57,350 bases of DNA from contig CAYSAM010000004.1 of NCBI GenBank assembly GCA_964429015.1, forward strand, positions 1 to 57,350, given 5' to 3'. Below, one piece after another: positions 42,260 through 50,193 of this stretch. Under the pieces are notes generated by a model, which had not been told where the DNA came from, made no database searches, and was given only the letters and a program-made list of their open reading frames with translations. This DNA comes from MFAQ01 sp964429015 (lineage in GTDB: Bacteria > Patescibacteriota > Microgenomatia > UBA1400 > MFAQ01). Position numbers and translations under genes: made by a program. Each line of letters opens with the position of its first letter. Position 1 is the stretch's first letter.

Positions 42260-43096
42260 ATGAACATAAAAAAAGTTATTCCAATTCTAATATTTAGTTT
42301 TTTACTTGCTGGGTGTGGTGCAAAAACCACCGGCACAGATACCAAAAAGAACAACACGGTGGGGAGTAAAATTCTCATTAACGAGCTGCCTTTAAAGGAT
42401 AAACCTTTTATAACCCTAGTTCCTCACACCACCAATAAACTTTTTACTTTTGTGGGCTTAAATATTGATAAGGCACAAGAGTCAACCTTAGATCTAGAGT
42501 ATCAATCTGGAGATTTGTTAAAGGGGGTGAAAGCAAACATCGACTCACCAATCCCCAAAAGCTACATTAAAGCCATAATCTTGGGAAGTTGTTCTACTGG
42601 CGGTAAATGTTCTTTTGATAAAGATCTAAAAACGGGAACCACTAAGCTCCGCCTAAAGCTTCCTGGAGTTTCAGAAATTCACTTGCTAAAAGGTGACTTC
42701 ACTTTTACCCTCGGTCAACCATCCCTACCTGATGGTAAGGTTTCTTTTGTTCCCGCAAAGTCTACTGCAAAAGAAAACTTAATTCTTATGAACTCTTTTG
42801 GCTTGCCAAAACCAACAGATAAAGAAGTTATGCTTTATCCTGTTGTTTTCTCTTCAACAAGTGACAAGCCGGTTGTGGGTGAAATTTCTTTGGCTCAATC
42901 TGGAGCTACCTCTGCCTTAATTTACGATGGCGTGGATTATCAGCCTTTAAAGACATCTGTTAAAGACGGAAAAATTATTGCTGATTTAAATCAAAAGCCT
43001 TGGTCGATGTCCGCTGAAATTGTTCGCGACGACGAAAAGGGGAGTAAGGAATCACTCAACCTCTACCTTGTCGGCCCCATCATCCTCATAAAATAA
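42260..43096 (+). CDS. Predicted lipoprotein of unknown function
   Basis: I use the second Met (42260; MNIKKVIPILIFSFLLAGCG, 278 residues) because it gives a short basic n-region and a normal signal peptide; the ATG at 42248 adds four residues. LAGC is a clear lipobox, so Cys19 should be lipidated and the protein exposed outside the cytoplasmic membrane. The mature part is rich in Lys, Thr and Ser and appears all-beta, with no family I recognise. It contains a possible disulfide pair in LGSCSTGGKCSFD. It ends just before a terminator, so it closes the transcription unit upstream of the dcw cluster. Confidence 0.6.
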   Translation: MNIKKVIPILIFSFLLAGCGAKTTGTDTKKNNTVGSKILINELPLKDKPFITLVPHTTNKLFTFVGLNIDKAQESTLDLEYQSGDLLKGVKANIDSPIPKSYIKAIILGSCSTGGKCSFDKDLKTGTTKLRLKLPGVSEIHLLKGDFTFTLGQPSLPDGKVSFVPAKSTAKENLILMNSFGLPKPTDKEVMLYPVVFSSTSDKPVVGEISLAQSGATSALIYDGVDYQPLKTSVKDGKIIADLNQKPWSMSAEIVRDDEKGSKESLNLYLVGPIILIK

Positions 43097-43123
43097 ATCG
43101 ACTTCAAAAAATCTTTAGTTTTT

Positions 43124-43149
43124 AAACTGGCTTTAAAACCAGTCTTTTT
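43124..43149 (+). terminator. Intrinsic terminator before the dcw cluster
   Basis: ACTGG (43126-43130) pairs with CCAGT (43139-43143) around the 8-nt loop CTTTAAAA, and CTTTTT follows. Flanking A and T bases can extend the stem. It separates the lipoprotein gene from the mraZ promoter. Confidence 0.65.
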
Positions 43150-43209
43150 GCATAAACAACATCCAATAATAATGTTTTTTTAATTATGTTTTTGTGCGCA
43201 ATCTCCCTG

Positions 43210-43239
43210 TTGACATCAACTATAATAAGTTGCATACTA
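43210..43239 (+). promoter_or_regulatory. Sigma70-like promoter of mraZ (TTGACA ... CATACT)
   Basis: TTGACA (43210-43215) is followed after 18 bp by CATACT (43234-43239). A TATAAT at 43221-43226 lies only 5 bp from TTGACA and cannot pair with it, but could be a -10 of its own with no clear -35. Either start would place the MraZ-type repeats at or just after the transcription start. Confidence 0.45.
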
Positions 43240-43240
43240 A

Positions 43241-43260
43241 AAAGTGGTGACAGGTGGTGA
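43241..43260 (+). promoter_or_regulatory. Predicted MraZ operator: two 10-bp-phased GTGGTGA repeats
   Basis: Two consecutive decamers, AAAGTGGTGA and CAGGTGGTGA, share GTGGTGA. Known MraZ operators are direct repeats of a short G-rich motif (TGGGN in Escherichia coli, AAAGTG-like in mollicutes) spaced 10 bp, so this is probably the autoregulatory site of MraZ. It lies between the promoter and the mraZ ATG at 43296. Confidence 0.6.
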
Positions 43261-43295
43261 AATATCTTATAACCACTAAAACCAAGCTATGAACT

Positions 43296-43724
43296 ATGTT
43301 TATTGGACATTATTACCACTCAATCGAAGCCAAGGGGAGATTGGCAATTCCTTCTCAATTCAGGGAGGAACTTCTGTCCGGTGGCGTTCTCACTTGGGGG
43401 CTAGACGGCTGCCTATTTCTTTTCCCCGCCTCATATTGGCAGAAGTTCTCCGAAAAGCTGGCCTCACTTTCTCTGACAAATCAAACCGCTCGAAATTTAA
43501 CTCGTCTTTTGGTTCAGTCTGCTTCAGATCTCAATCTCGACAGCCAAGGAAGAACTCTTATCCCCGAACATCTCAGAAAGCAAGCCAATCTAAAAAAGAA
43601 GGTGGTAGTGGCCGGATCCCTGAATCGAATTGAGATTTGGGATCAAGACATGTATCATCAGCACCTTGAGTTAATATCGCAAACAATAAATCAAAGCCCA
43701 GATTTGATAAACCTAGATTTATGA
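43296..43724 (+). CDS. mraZ: Transcriptional regulator MraZ
   Basis: A 142-residue protein with two SpoVT/AbrB-like swapped-hairpin domains. The start MFIGHYYHSIEAKGRLAIPS is exactly the family N-terminus, so the ATG at 43296 is right and the one at 43289 belongs to another frame. The first DXXXR-type box is EAKGRLAIP and the second LDSQGRTLIPEHLR. MraZ binds phased direct repeats upstream of its own gene and represses the dcw cluster; such repeats are seen at 43241-43260. Length fits the family. The gene heads the division cluster and overlaps rsmH by 4 nt. Confidence 0.95.
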   Translation: MFIGHYYHSIEAKGRLAIPSQFREELLSGGVLTWGLDGCLFLFPASYWQKFSEKLASLSLTNQTARNLTRLLVQSASDLNLDSQGRTLIPEHLRKQANLKKKVVVAGSLNRIEIWDQDMYHQHLELISQTINQSPDLINLDL

Positions 43725-44659
43725 ACAACAATACCGAAAGACATTTCTCCGCTTACAAAGGTGAAGTCACCAAGCATTTTCAGCTAAAAAGAGGTCAGCG
43801 ATTTTTAGACCTAACTTTGGGAGATGGTGGGCACACCGAAGAGGCTCTTCTCCTTGGTTGCCAGGTTGTTTCCTTCGATGTAGATTCTGAATCAATAGCT
43901 AGAGCAACAAATTTCTTAAAAAATATTTGTACTCCGGTTTTAATAACCGATTATCAAAGCGAAAACGAAAACTCCTTAAGTAGCGCTCAATGGGTAATTG
44001 TCCAAACAAATTTTGTAAACGTTTCAGAGGCAATAAAAAAGCTTGGACTAGATAACTTTGACGCCATCATGGTGGACCTTGGACCATCTCAGTATCAAGT
44101 ACTATCTGAAGATAGAGGCTTTAGTTTTAATTCAAATAGCGAGCTAGACATGAGAATTGATAAAAACTTGGGAGTAACTGCCAAGGATTTGGTAAATGCT
44201 CTAAATGAAGGTGAACTACGTCGTCTGTTTGAACTAGGTGATGAACCTTATGCCCAGGTTATTGCCAGAATCATTGCCGAACAAAGAAAAATTGCCCCCA
44301 TTGTTACTTGCAAGCAGCTAGCTGATATCGTTTCTAGAGTAAAACACAAAACCCATTCTGCTATTCATCCAGCTACACAAGTTTTTATGACTTTAAGAAT
44401 GGCCGTTAATCTAGAAAGAGAAAATATTTCATTATTGATTCAACAACTGCCAAGTCTACTAAGAGAAAATGGCGTTTTTGGAATTATAACTTTCCACTCT
44501 TCAGAGGACAGACTTGTTAAGCAAGAAATTCAGGCTTTAGAAGAAAAAAATATTGTTTCCGTTATTAATAAAAAACCAATCGAGCCATCGATTGAAGAAT
44601 TAAAAATTAGTCCTCGTACCAGAAGTGCCAAACTACGACTTGTTAAAAAACAAAATTAA
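43721..44659 (+). CDS. rsmH: 16S rRNA (cytosine-1402-N4)-methyltransferase
   Basis: A 312-residue class I methyltransferase. LDLTLGDGGHTEEALL is the SAM-binding motif I (family form DxTxGxGGH), and FDAIMVDLGPSQYQ followed by EDRGFSFNSNSELDMRID is the RsmH signature. VFMTLRMAVNLERENI and GIITFHSSEDRLVKQ are the C-terminal boxes, ending in RTRSAKLRLVKK. The usual N-terminal HxPVLLxE segment is replaced by HFSAYKGEVTKHF, a divergence. It methylates C1402 in the ribosomal P site. This is the standard second gene of the dcw cluster, overlapping mraZ by 4 nt. Confidence 0.93.
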   Translation: MNNNTERHFSAYKGEVTKHFQLKRGQRFLDLTLGDGGHTEEALLLGCQVVSFDVDSESIARATNFLKNICTPVLITDYQSENENSLSSAQWVIVQTNFVNVSEAIKKLGLDNFDAIMVDLGPSQYQVLSEDRGFSFNSNSELDMRIDKNLGVTAKDLVNALNEGELRRLFELGDEPYAQVIARIIAEQRKIAPIVTCKQLADIVSRVKHKTHSAIHPATQVFMTLRMAVNLERENISLLIQQLPSLLRENGVFGIITFHSSEDRLVKQEIQALEEKNIVSVINKKPIEPSIEELKISPRTRSAKLRLVKKQN

Positions 44660-44933
44660 TATCAAAAAAGTAACCATTGTAAGTTTGGTAGTCCTTTTTG
44701 CTACTGCTACTGCAAACTTGGTTGCCACCAATATCTTGTCTACTTTAGGAATGGAGGTAAACCAAACTGAAATAAAGGTCCTAAGTACCGAAAAAGAAAA
44801 TCAATCCTTACAGGTAAAAATAGAAGAAGAGTCCAAGTTGGGTGACTTGGAAAAAATCGCTTCCGAAAGAGGTTATGTTAGAACTAGTAATATAGTTTTC
44901 GTTCCCACACCTGCCACAGTTGCTTTAAGATAG
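44625..44933 (+). CDS. ftsL: FtsL-like cell division protein
   Basis: A 102-residue protein, if started at GTG 44625 (overlapping rsmH by 35 nt); a TTG at 44640 would shorten it by five residues. A single membrane helix (VTIVSLVVLFATATANLVAT) follows a short basic N-terminus. The rest is a coiled coil (NQTEIKVLSTEKENQSLQVK, IEEESKLGDLEKIASERGYV). Position, size, one helix and coiled coil are those of FtsL/DivIC. It should bridge FtsQ and the FtsW-FtsI synthase in the divisome. Sequence similarity alone is weak, as usual for FtsL; context makes the call. Confidence 0.7.
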   Translation: MPNYDLLKNKINIKKVTIVSLVVLFATATANLVATNILSTLGMEVNQTEIKVLSTEKENQSLQVKIEEESKLGDLEKIASERGYVRTSNIVFVPTPATVALR

Positions 44934-44937
44934 TCTA

Positions 44938-46617
44938 ATGCCCGCCAGTTCTGACAACTTAACTACCACAAGACTCCAAACAGCTCTGTTTCTGGTACCC
45001 TTTATTTTTTTAGTACTGATATCTAGGCTTTATTACTGGCAAATAATTCGCGGCCCAGAAATGAAAGCAAAAGCTAGTCGGCAACACGAAACAGTAACCA
45101 CTTTAATAGCCAAAAGGGGTAATATTCTAGATTCGGAAGGAAATGTCCTTGCGGGTAGTAAAAATTTATATCACCTTTTCCTATACAAACCACAGCTAGA
45201 AATCTCAGATGCAGATCTGATTTCAAAACTAACAGGCGTTATTAAGCCCTCGCCTCAAGCCTCTACCGAAAGTGAAATAAGAGACCTCTTAACAAATCGT
45301 ATCGGTTTAAAATCAAACTGGATTTCCCTGAAACATTTTCTCTCAGCAGAAGAAAAAAGTGCCATCGAAAGCCAGAAGGTGTTGGGTTTAGGTTTTGAAG
45401 ATGAGTTTGTAAGATTTTATCCCGAGTCTAGCATGTCAGCTCATGTACTTGGTTTTGTCGGTCAAGATATGGCAGGTCAAGAGCAAGGCTACTTTGGCTT
45501 GGAGGGGTATTACGATCGCTGGTTGAAGGGTAGAGAAGGGAAAATCAGAACAGAGCGCGATGCGGCTGGTAACCCAATCCTAATTGGTAATTATCAGTTC
45601 TATCACGCAACTGAAGGCAAATCTGTACAAACTACACTAGATAAAAGAATTCAATTTATAACTGAAAAACTACTAAAAGAGGGTATCGAAAAATATCAAG
45701 CTGCTGCCGGCAACGTCACCATCTTAGAAACTTCAACTGGAAAGGTAAGAGCTATGGCTTCCTTTCCTAACTACGACCCCAACCATTTTTCAGACTTCCC
45801 CGGTAGTTACTACAAAAATCCAATTGTGGGGGACTTGTTTGAACCAGGATCTATTTTTAAGGTTTTGGTTATGGCGGCGGGGTTTAATGAAAAGGCGGTA
45901 ACTCCTCAAACAGAATGTGACATTTGCTCTGGCCCTGTTTTAATCGGTAAATATAGTATTAGAACTTGGGATGAAACCTATAGAGCAAACTCTTCAATGA
46001 CAGATGTAATTATTCACTCAGATAATACTGGTATGGTTTTTGTCGCCCGCAAACTAGGAGGAGATGTTTTTGCCAAGTATTTAAAGTCCTACGGATTTGG
46101 TCAAAAAACAGGCATTCAATTGCAAGACGAAGTTTCTGGAAACATAGTTAGCCCGGGCGAAAATTATAAAGAAATTGATTTAGCAACTAACTCTTTTGGC
46201 CAAGGTATTGCTGTAACACCAATACAAATGGTTGCCGCTGTTAATACTATTGCCAATAATGGGCATTACATAAAACCAACACTGGTAGAAAATGAGGTAA
46301 ATACAAAAGTAAAAGTTCTAGAGCCAGAAGCGGTTAGTAGTATTACTACCGTAATGAAGCTGGCTGTAGAAGAAGGTGAAGCAAAGTGGTCTAAGCCCAA
46401 AAGCTTGTCTGTAGCCGGCAAAACAGGCACCGCCCAAATTCCCATTGAAGGCCATTACGATCCAGACAAAACTATTGCTAGTTTCGTTGGTTTTTTCCCC
46501 GCAGAAGATCCGAAGTACACCATGCTTGTTTCGCTAAGAGAGCCAAAAACCTCAATTTGGGGTTCCGAGACTGCTGCTCCACTCTGGTTTGCTATTGCCA
46601 AACAACTTTTGCTATAA
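44938..46617 (+). CDS. ftsI: Class B penicillin-binding protein (FtsI/PBP3, peptidoglycan transpeptidase)
   Basis: A 559-residue protein with an N-terminal signal anchor (TALFLVPFIFLVLISRLYYW), a pedestal/dimerisation region (RGNILDSEGNVLAGSKNLYH, then GYFGLEGYYDRWLKGREGK) and a transpeptidase domain. Active-site motifs are S305-I-F-K308 in FEPGSIFKVL, S361-D-N363 in HSDNTGM, and K495-T-G497 in VAGKTGTAQ. No PASTA domains are present. It crosslinks septal peptidoglycan together with FtsW. Length fits FtsI. It follows the FtsL-like gene by 4 nt, the usual dcw position. Confidence 0.93.
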   Translation: MPASSDNLTTTRLQTALFLVPFIFLVLISRLYYWQIIRGPEMKAKASRQHETVTTLIAKRGNILDSEGNVLAGSKNLYHLFLYKPQLEISDADLISKLTGVIKPSPQASTESEIRDLLTNRIGLKSNWISLKHFLSAEEKSAIESQKVLGLGFEDEFVRFYPESSMSAHVLGFVGQDMAGQEQGYFGLEGYYDRWLKGREGKIRTERDAAGNPILIGNYQFYHATEGKSVQTTLDKRIQFITEKLLKEGIEKYQAAAGNVTILETSTGKVRAMASFPNYDPNHFSDFPGSYYKNPIVGDLFEPGSIFKVLVMAAGFNEKAVTPQTECDICSGPVLIGKYSIRTWDETYRANSSMTDVIIHSDNTGMVFVARKLGGDVFAKYLKSYGFGQKTGIQLQDEVSGNIVSPGENYKEIDLATNSFGQGIAVTPIQMVAAVNTIANNGHYIKPTLVENEVNTKVKVLEPEAVSSITTVMKLAVEEGEAKWSKPKSLSVAGKTGTAQIPIEGHYDPDKTIASFVGFFPAEDPKYTMLVSLREPKTSIWGSETAAPLWFAIAKQLLL

Positions 46618-46631
46618 AGGTCAAAAGAAGC

Positions 46632-46637
46632 TAAAAT
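46632..46637 (+). promoter_or_regulatory. Candidate -10 box TAAAAT before dgkA
   Basis: GCTAAAATCAAAACATG: TAAAAT ends 6 nt before the ATG at 46644, in the 26-bp gap after ftsI. It suggests an internal leaderless-type promoter within the dcw cluster. Confidence 0.35.
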
Positions 46638-46643
46638 CAAAAC

Positions 46644-47021
46644 ATGAACAACCCAATTCGTATCCATAGGGTATCTTTCCGGCACGCCTTTGACGGAATC
46701 ATTCACAATTTTAAAACACAGCCTAATTTTAGATTTCATTTTTTTGCTGCTTTTTTGGCTACTGCTGCAGGACTATTCTTTAGAGTTAACTTCATCGAAT
46801 GGATGGTTTTGTTTTTTACTTTTAATATGGTAATAGTTGCTGAAATGGTAAACACCACAGTTGAGGCAATTGTTGACCTTATTACTCAAGAAAGAAGACA
46901 AGACGCCAAAGTTGCCAAAGATGTTTCTGCAGGCATGGTTCTTATAGCAGCAATCTTCGCCATTGTTATCGGGCTTTATATTTTTGTCCCCAAAATTATA
47001 GTATTTATAACAAACCAATGA
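46644..47021 (+). CDS. dgkA: Diacylglycerol kinase-family protein, probably undecaprenol kinase
   Basis: A 125-residue protein with three membrane helices. The family signature is clear: E67-MVNTTV-E74 in VAEMVNTTVEAIVDLI, and AKVAKDVSAGMVLI with the metal/ATP-binding Lys92-Asp93 region. An amphipathic N-terminal segment (SFRHAFDGIIHNFKTQPNFR) matches the SFKYAxxGIxxxxxxExNFR family start. Gram-positive homologues phosphorylate undecaprenol, recycling the lipid carrier that both MraY here and the sugar transferase at 39 kb need, which explains its place next to mraY. It is unusual inside dcw. It overlaps mraY by 4 nt. Confidence 0.9.
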   Translation: MNNPIRIHRVSFRHAFDGIIHNFKTQPNFRFHFFAAFLATAAGLFFRVNFIEWMVLFFTFNMVIVAEMVNTTVEAIVDLITQERRQDAKVAKDVSAGMVLIAAIFAIVIGLYIFVPKIIVFITNQ

Positions 47022-48043
47022 ACATCCTCTTAGGTGTACTTTTGTTTTCATTTATTATCCACTCTCTAAGTATTGTTCCTTTTATAAATTTTCTTTACAA
47101 CTACAAGTTTTTTAAAAATAAAACTGCTGTTTCTAAGGATAAAAAGGATGAAGCCTCAGAACATATTCGTTCCAAATCACGTACCCCTGAGGGTGGTGGA
47201 CTTTTAATTCTTACTATCACCAGTCTGATTTTTGTTTTTGTTATGCCTGCACTAAAGCTACTAGGCTTCGAAATTACCCACGTCTATCCCATAAACGATG
47301 AAATTAATGTTATCTTTTTTACTTTTATATCCTTTGGCTTACTGGGGTTATATGATGACATTATTAAGTTTTTTGAGCTAGATAGACAAAGTGGATACAC
47401 AGGCTTAAAGACTGGTTACAAATTTCTGATTCAAGCCATACTCGGATTGGTTGTCGGTATTATGCTTTATGTAAATCTCGGTATAGATATTATCCATATA
47501 CCTTTTCTTGGAGTTATTCATTTTGGTGCTTGGTTTATTCCTTTATCAGCACTTTTAGTGGTCGGGTTTTCCAATTCTCTAAATATTACCGATGGTATGG
47601 ACGGTTTGGCCTCTGGATTGCTTATGATCTCTCTGTTTGGGCTACTGATACTATCCACTAGTGTTCTAGATACTCCATTATCACTTTTTATTGCCTCCTG
47701 GCTGGGTGGAATTATCGCCTTTCTTTACTTTAATGTTTATCCTGCAAGACTTTTTTTGGGTGACGTTGGCGCGCTGGCATTTGGGGCATCATTTGCTGTC
47801 GTTGGCCTGTTAACTGGGAAAGTTATAGCTCTTATGATAATCGGACTGCCCTTTATAGTTGATGGACTTAGCAGCTTTTTGCAGATAGTATCTGTCAAGA
47901 TATTTAAAAAAAGAGTTTTTCCTATTGCACCAATTCATTATTGGTTGTTAAAGATTGGTTGGACAGAGCCAAAAATTGTTCAAAGAGCATGGCTTATTAA
48001 TATAATCCTGGTTATCTTTGGTATTTGGTTGGCAATTATTTAA
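47018..48043 (+). CDS. mraY: Phospho-N-acetylmuramoyl-pentapeptide transferase (MraY)
   Basis: A 341-residue polytopic enzyme with about ten helices. RSKSRTPEGGGLLILTITSL matches the K-x-G-T-P-x-M-G-G box of MraY in modified form. GLYDDIIKFF holds the catalytic Asp pair. NSLNITDGMDGLASG is the N-x-T-D-G-x-D-G-L-A metal/nucleotide box and ARLFLGDVGALAFGA the next. The MraY HHH box reads APIHYWLLKIGWTEPKIVQR: only the first His remains, while GWTEPKIVxRxW after it is fully conserved. It makes lipid I from UDP-MurNAc-pentapeptide. Position between dgkA and ftsW supports MraY over WecA/TagO. Confidence 0.88.
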   Translation: MNILLGVLLFSFIIHSLSIVPFINFLYNYKFFKNKTAVSKDKKDEASEHIRSKSRTPEGGGLLILTITSLIFVFVMPALKLLGFEITHVYPINDEINVIFFTFISFGLLGLYDDIIKFFELDRQSGYTGLKTGYKFLIQAILGLVVGIMLYVNLGIDIIHIPFLGVIHFGAWFIPLSALLVVGFSNSLNITDGMDGLASGLLMISLFGLLILSTSVLDTPLSLFIASWLGGIIAFLYFNVYPARLFLGDVGALAFGASFAVVGLLTGKVIALMIIGLPFIVDGLSSFLQIVSVKIFKKRVFPIAPIHYWLLKIGWTEPKIVQRAWLINIILVIFGIWLAII

Positions 48044-48046
48044 ACT

Positions 48047-49117
48047 ATGGGGGCAAGTCATAAAAAGCTTTCTTATCTAATATTAATTTCAGGTATACTC
48101 GTAGCTTGTTTTGGTCTTATCGCAATTTATGATGCCTCAGTAGTAGATGCATACAAAACTTTTGGTGATAAATTTCACTATGTAAAGCAACAGTCTAGCT
48201 GGTTAATACTTGGTATTTTTGCCTCGCTAATCACTGCCAAAATCCCTCTTCCGTTTTTAAAAAAAATAGCACCACTGGCATTGTTATTGACAATCGCCTT
48301 ATTGGTTCTAGTCCTAATTCCGGGCATTGGCTCAAAGTTTTTGGGTGCAAGACGTTGGTTGGTGGTTGGTCCGGTTGTTGTTCAACCATCTGAAATTTTA
48401 AAAATAACTCTTGTTCTATATTTATCTCACTGGCTAGAAAAACCACGAGAACTTGTTAAGTTTTTATCAATCATTGGTTTTTGTTTGTTACTTATTATGT
48501 TTCAGCCCGATCTTGGCACCGCCATAATTGTTGTTGGAGCATCATTTTTAATTTATTATCTGTCTGGAGCTCCCGTAAAGCACATTTTAATTTTTTCTGC
48601 AGCTTTACTTTTTTCTGTCAGCGTTTTAATTATTAGCTCACCTTACAGACTAGACAGAGTAAAGACTTTTCTAGATCCAACCTCAGACCCTCTTGGTCGT
48701 TCATATCATATCAACCAAATACTCTACGGAATTGGCTCTGGTGGTTTTGGAGGTGTGGGTCTTGGTAAATCTCGGCAAAAATATGCATTTTTACCAGAAG
48801 CAACTACAGACTCTATCTTTGTTATTATTGCTGAAGAGTTTGGTTTTTTTGGAGCTACCGTAATAATAGGTATTTTGGCCTATCTCCTAGTCTCCTCGTT
48901 TAAGGTTGCTATATACGCCAAAGACAAATTTAGCAAACTACTTGCAAGTGGTGTTTCCTTAATATTTTTAGTTCAAATTTTTGTAAATTTAAGCTCCATG
49001 GTTGCCCTAATTCCACTCACAGGTGTACCTTTACCATTTATTTCTTATGGTGGCTCTTCACTTGTTTCCAACTTTATAGCACTTGGTTTACTTATTAACG
49101 TTGCAAGCAAAACATGA
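48047..49117 (+). CDS. ftsW: Lipid II polymerase FtsW (SEDS glycosyltransferase)
   Basis: A 356-residue SEDS membrane protein with about ten helices. GARRWLVVGPVVVQPSEILK is the second signature, followed by KITLVLYLSHWL. FQPDLGTAIIVVGASFLIYY carries the conserved D-x-G-T. In the large outer loop, ILYGIGSGGFGGVGLGKSRQ and FLPEATTDSIFVIIAEEFGF hold the catalytic-Asp segment. PLTGVPLPFISYGGSSLVSN is the C-terminal SEDS box. It polymerises septal glycan with FtsI, and could equally be called RodA-type by sequence; the cluster argues for FtsW. It overlaps murG by 4 nt. Confidence 0.93.
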   Translation: MGASHKKLSYLILISGILVACFGLIAIYDASVVDAYKTFGDKFHYVKQQSSWLILGIFASLITAKIPLPFLKKIAPLALLLTIALLVLVLIPGIGSKFLGARRWLVVGPVVVQPSEILKITLVLYLSHWLEKPRELVKFLSIIGFCLLLIMFQPDLGTAIIVVGASFLIYYLSGAPVKHILIFSAALLFSVSVLIISSPYRLDRVKTFLDPTSDPLGRSYHINQILYGIGSGGFGGVGLGKSRQKYAFLPEATTDSIFVIIAEEFGFFGATVIIGILAYLLVSSFKVAIYAKDKFSKLLASGVSLIFLVQIFVNLSSMVALIPLTGVPLPFISYGGSSLVSNFIALGLLINVASKT

Positions 49118-50193
49118 ATAACTTAATAGTCTTTATTGGTGGGCATCATAATAGTACTCTAGAAGTGGCCAAATCAGCCCAAAAAAATAATTTTCAAACT
49201 CTTTGGCTCGGTCACAAGTTTAACCATAGCGATAACAAAAGTTTTTCCGCTGAGTATCAAGAGGTAACCCTTGCCAAAATTCCTTTTTTAGAGCTAAAAA
49301 CAGGTCGTTTTTATAAAAAAATAAACTTTTTTGAAGTGTTAAAAATAATTTTTGGTTTTTTTCAGGCTGCCTACTATCTTTTAAAATATCGTCCCGCTCT
49401 TGTGTTCTCATCTGGTGGTTATATGGCTGTTCCTGTTGTAGTGGTGGCTTACTTGTTGCGTATTCCAAGCTTAACTCACGAACAAACTGTTGTTTCTGGT
49501 TGGGCCAACAAAGCTATTGCACCTTTTGTTAAAAAAGTCTTACTTACTCATGCGGTTTCCGAAGAAAATTACCCTAAACAAAAAAGTGAAGTGGTTGGTT
49601 TACCCGTTAGAGCTGAGCTTGTCGATAAAAATAATAGTAAAATTTTTCATCCCAAATTATTGTATGTAACTTGTGGTAAACAAGGATCGCACTTGGTAAA
49701 CGATGCTCTTTTCCCTCTCATCCCCACTTTAGTAAAAAAATTCACAATAGTTCACCAGGTGGGGTCTAATGTTCTTACAAAAGACTTAGACAGAGCGCGA
49801 AGGATCAAGGAACGATTGGGTGTAAACGCCAACCGTTACCAATATGCACCATATTATTTTGGAAAAGACTCTGCAACCTACCTCAGATCTGCTGATATTG
49901 TTATTAGCCGAGCAGGAGCTCACACGATTTATGAATTAATTGTTCTCAATAAAAAAGCTGTTGTTATTCCCATATCTTGGGTTTCTCATCAAGAGCAGCT
50001 CAAAAATGCCGAACTAGCAAAAAAAGAAATTGAATGTGAAATTCTCGAAGAACAAACTCTAAACTCAGAATATTTACTTAACGCAATTACTAAAATGGAC
50101 AAACTGCCCAAAAAAAGAGTCCCTACTAATTTAAAAAACAATGTTGCCGAAAAGATCGTTTCTATCATTAAATCGGAAATTGCCAAATCTTAA
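49114..50193 (+). CDS. murG: Lipid II-forming GlcNAc transferase MurG
   Basis: A 359-residue GT-B enzyme. The N-terminal glycine loop, GGTGGHxxPAL in most MurG, reads FIGGHHNSTLEVAKSAQ, retaining one GGH. ALVFSSGGYMAVPVVVVAYL and PSLTHEQTVVSGWANKAIAP are the second MurG loop and helix. YVTCGKQGSHLVNDA is the third, a GGSxGAxxxN equivalent with changes. The donor site is SRAGAHTIYELIVLNKKAVV and PISWVSHQEQLKNAELAK, which are strongly conserved. It adds GlcNAc to lipid I. Gene order (ftsW-murG-ftsQ) supports the call. The 3' end overlaps the ftsQ-like gene by 53 nt. Confidence 0.87.
   Translation: MNNLIVFIGGHHNSTLEVAKSAQKNNFQTLWLGHKFNHSDNKSFSAEYQEVTLAKIPFLELKTGRFYKKINFFEVLKIIFGFFQAAYYLLKYRPALVFSSGGYMAVPVVVVAYLLRIPSLTHEQTVVSGWANKAIAPFVKKVLLTHAVSEENYPKQKSEVVGLPVRAELVDKNNSKIFHPKLLYVTCGKQGSHLVNDALFPLIPTLVKKFTIVHQVGSNVLTKDLDRARRIKERLGVNANRYQYAPYYFGKDSATYLRSADIVISRAGAHTIYELIVLNKKAVVIPISWVSHQEQLKNAELAKKEIECEILEEQTLNSEYLLNAITKMDKLPKKRVPTNLKNNVAEKIVSIIKSEIAKS

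Noticed and set aside
43210..43226. TTGACA with TATAAT as one promoter
   Set aside because: Only 5 bp separate the two boxes; a working sigma70 promoter needs about 16-18 bp. TTGACA-N18-CATACT is preferred.
43289..43633. ORF of 114 residues overlapping mraZ in another frame
   Set aside because: The mraZ frame has both family boxes (EAKGRLAIP, LDSQGRTLIP) and the right N-terminus; this frame is a shadow with low-complexity Ser/Arg sequence.
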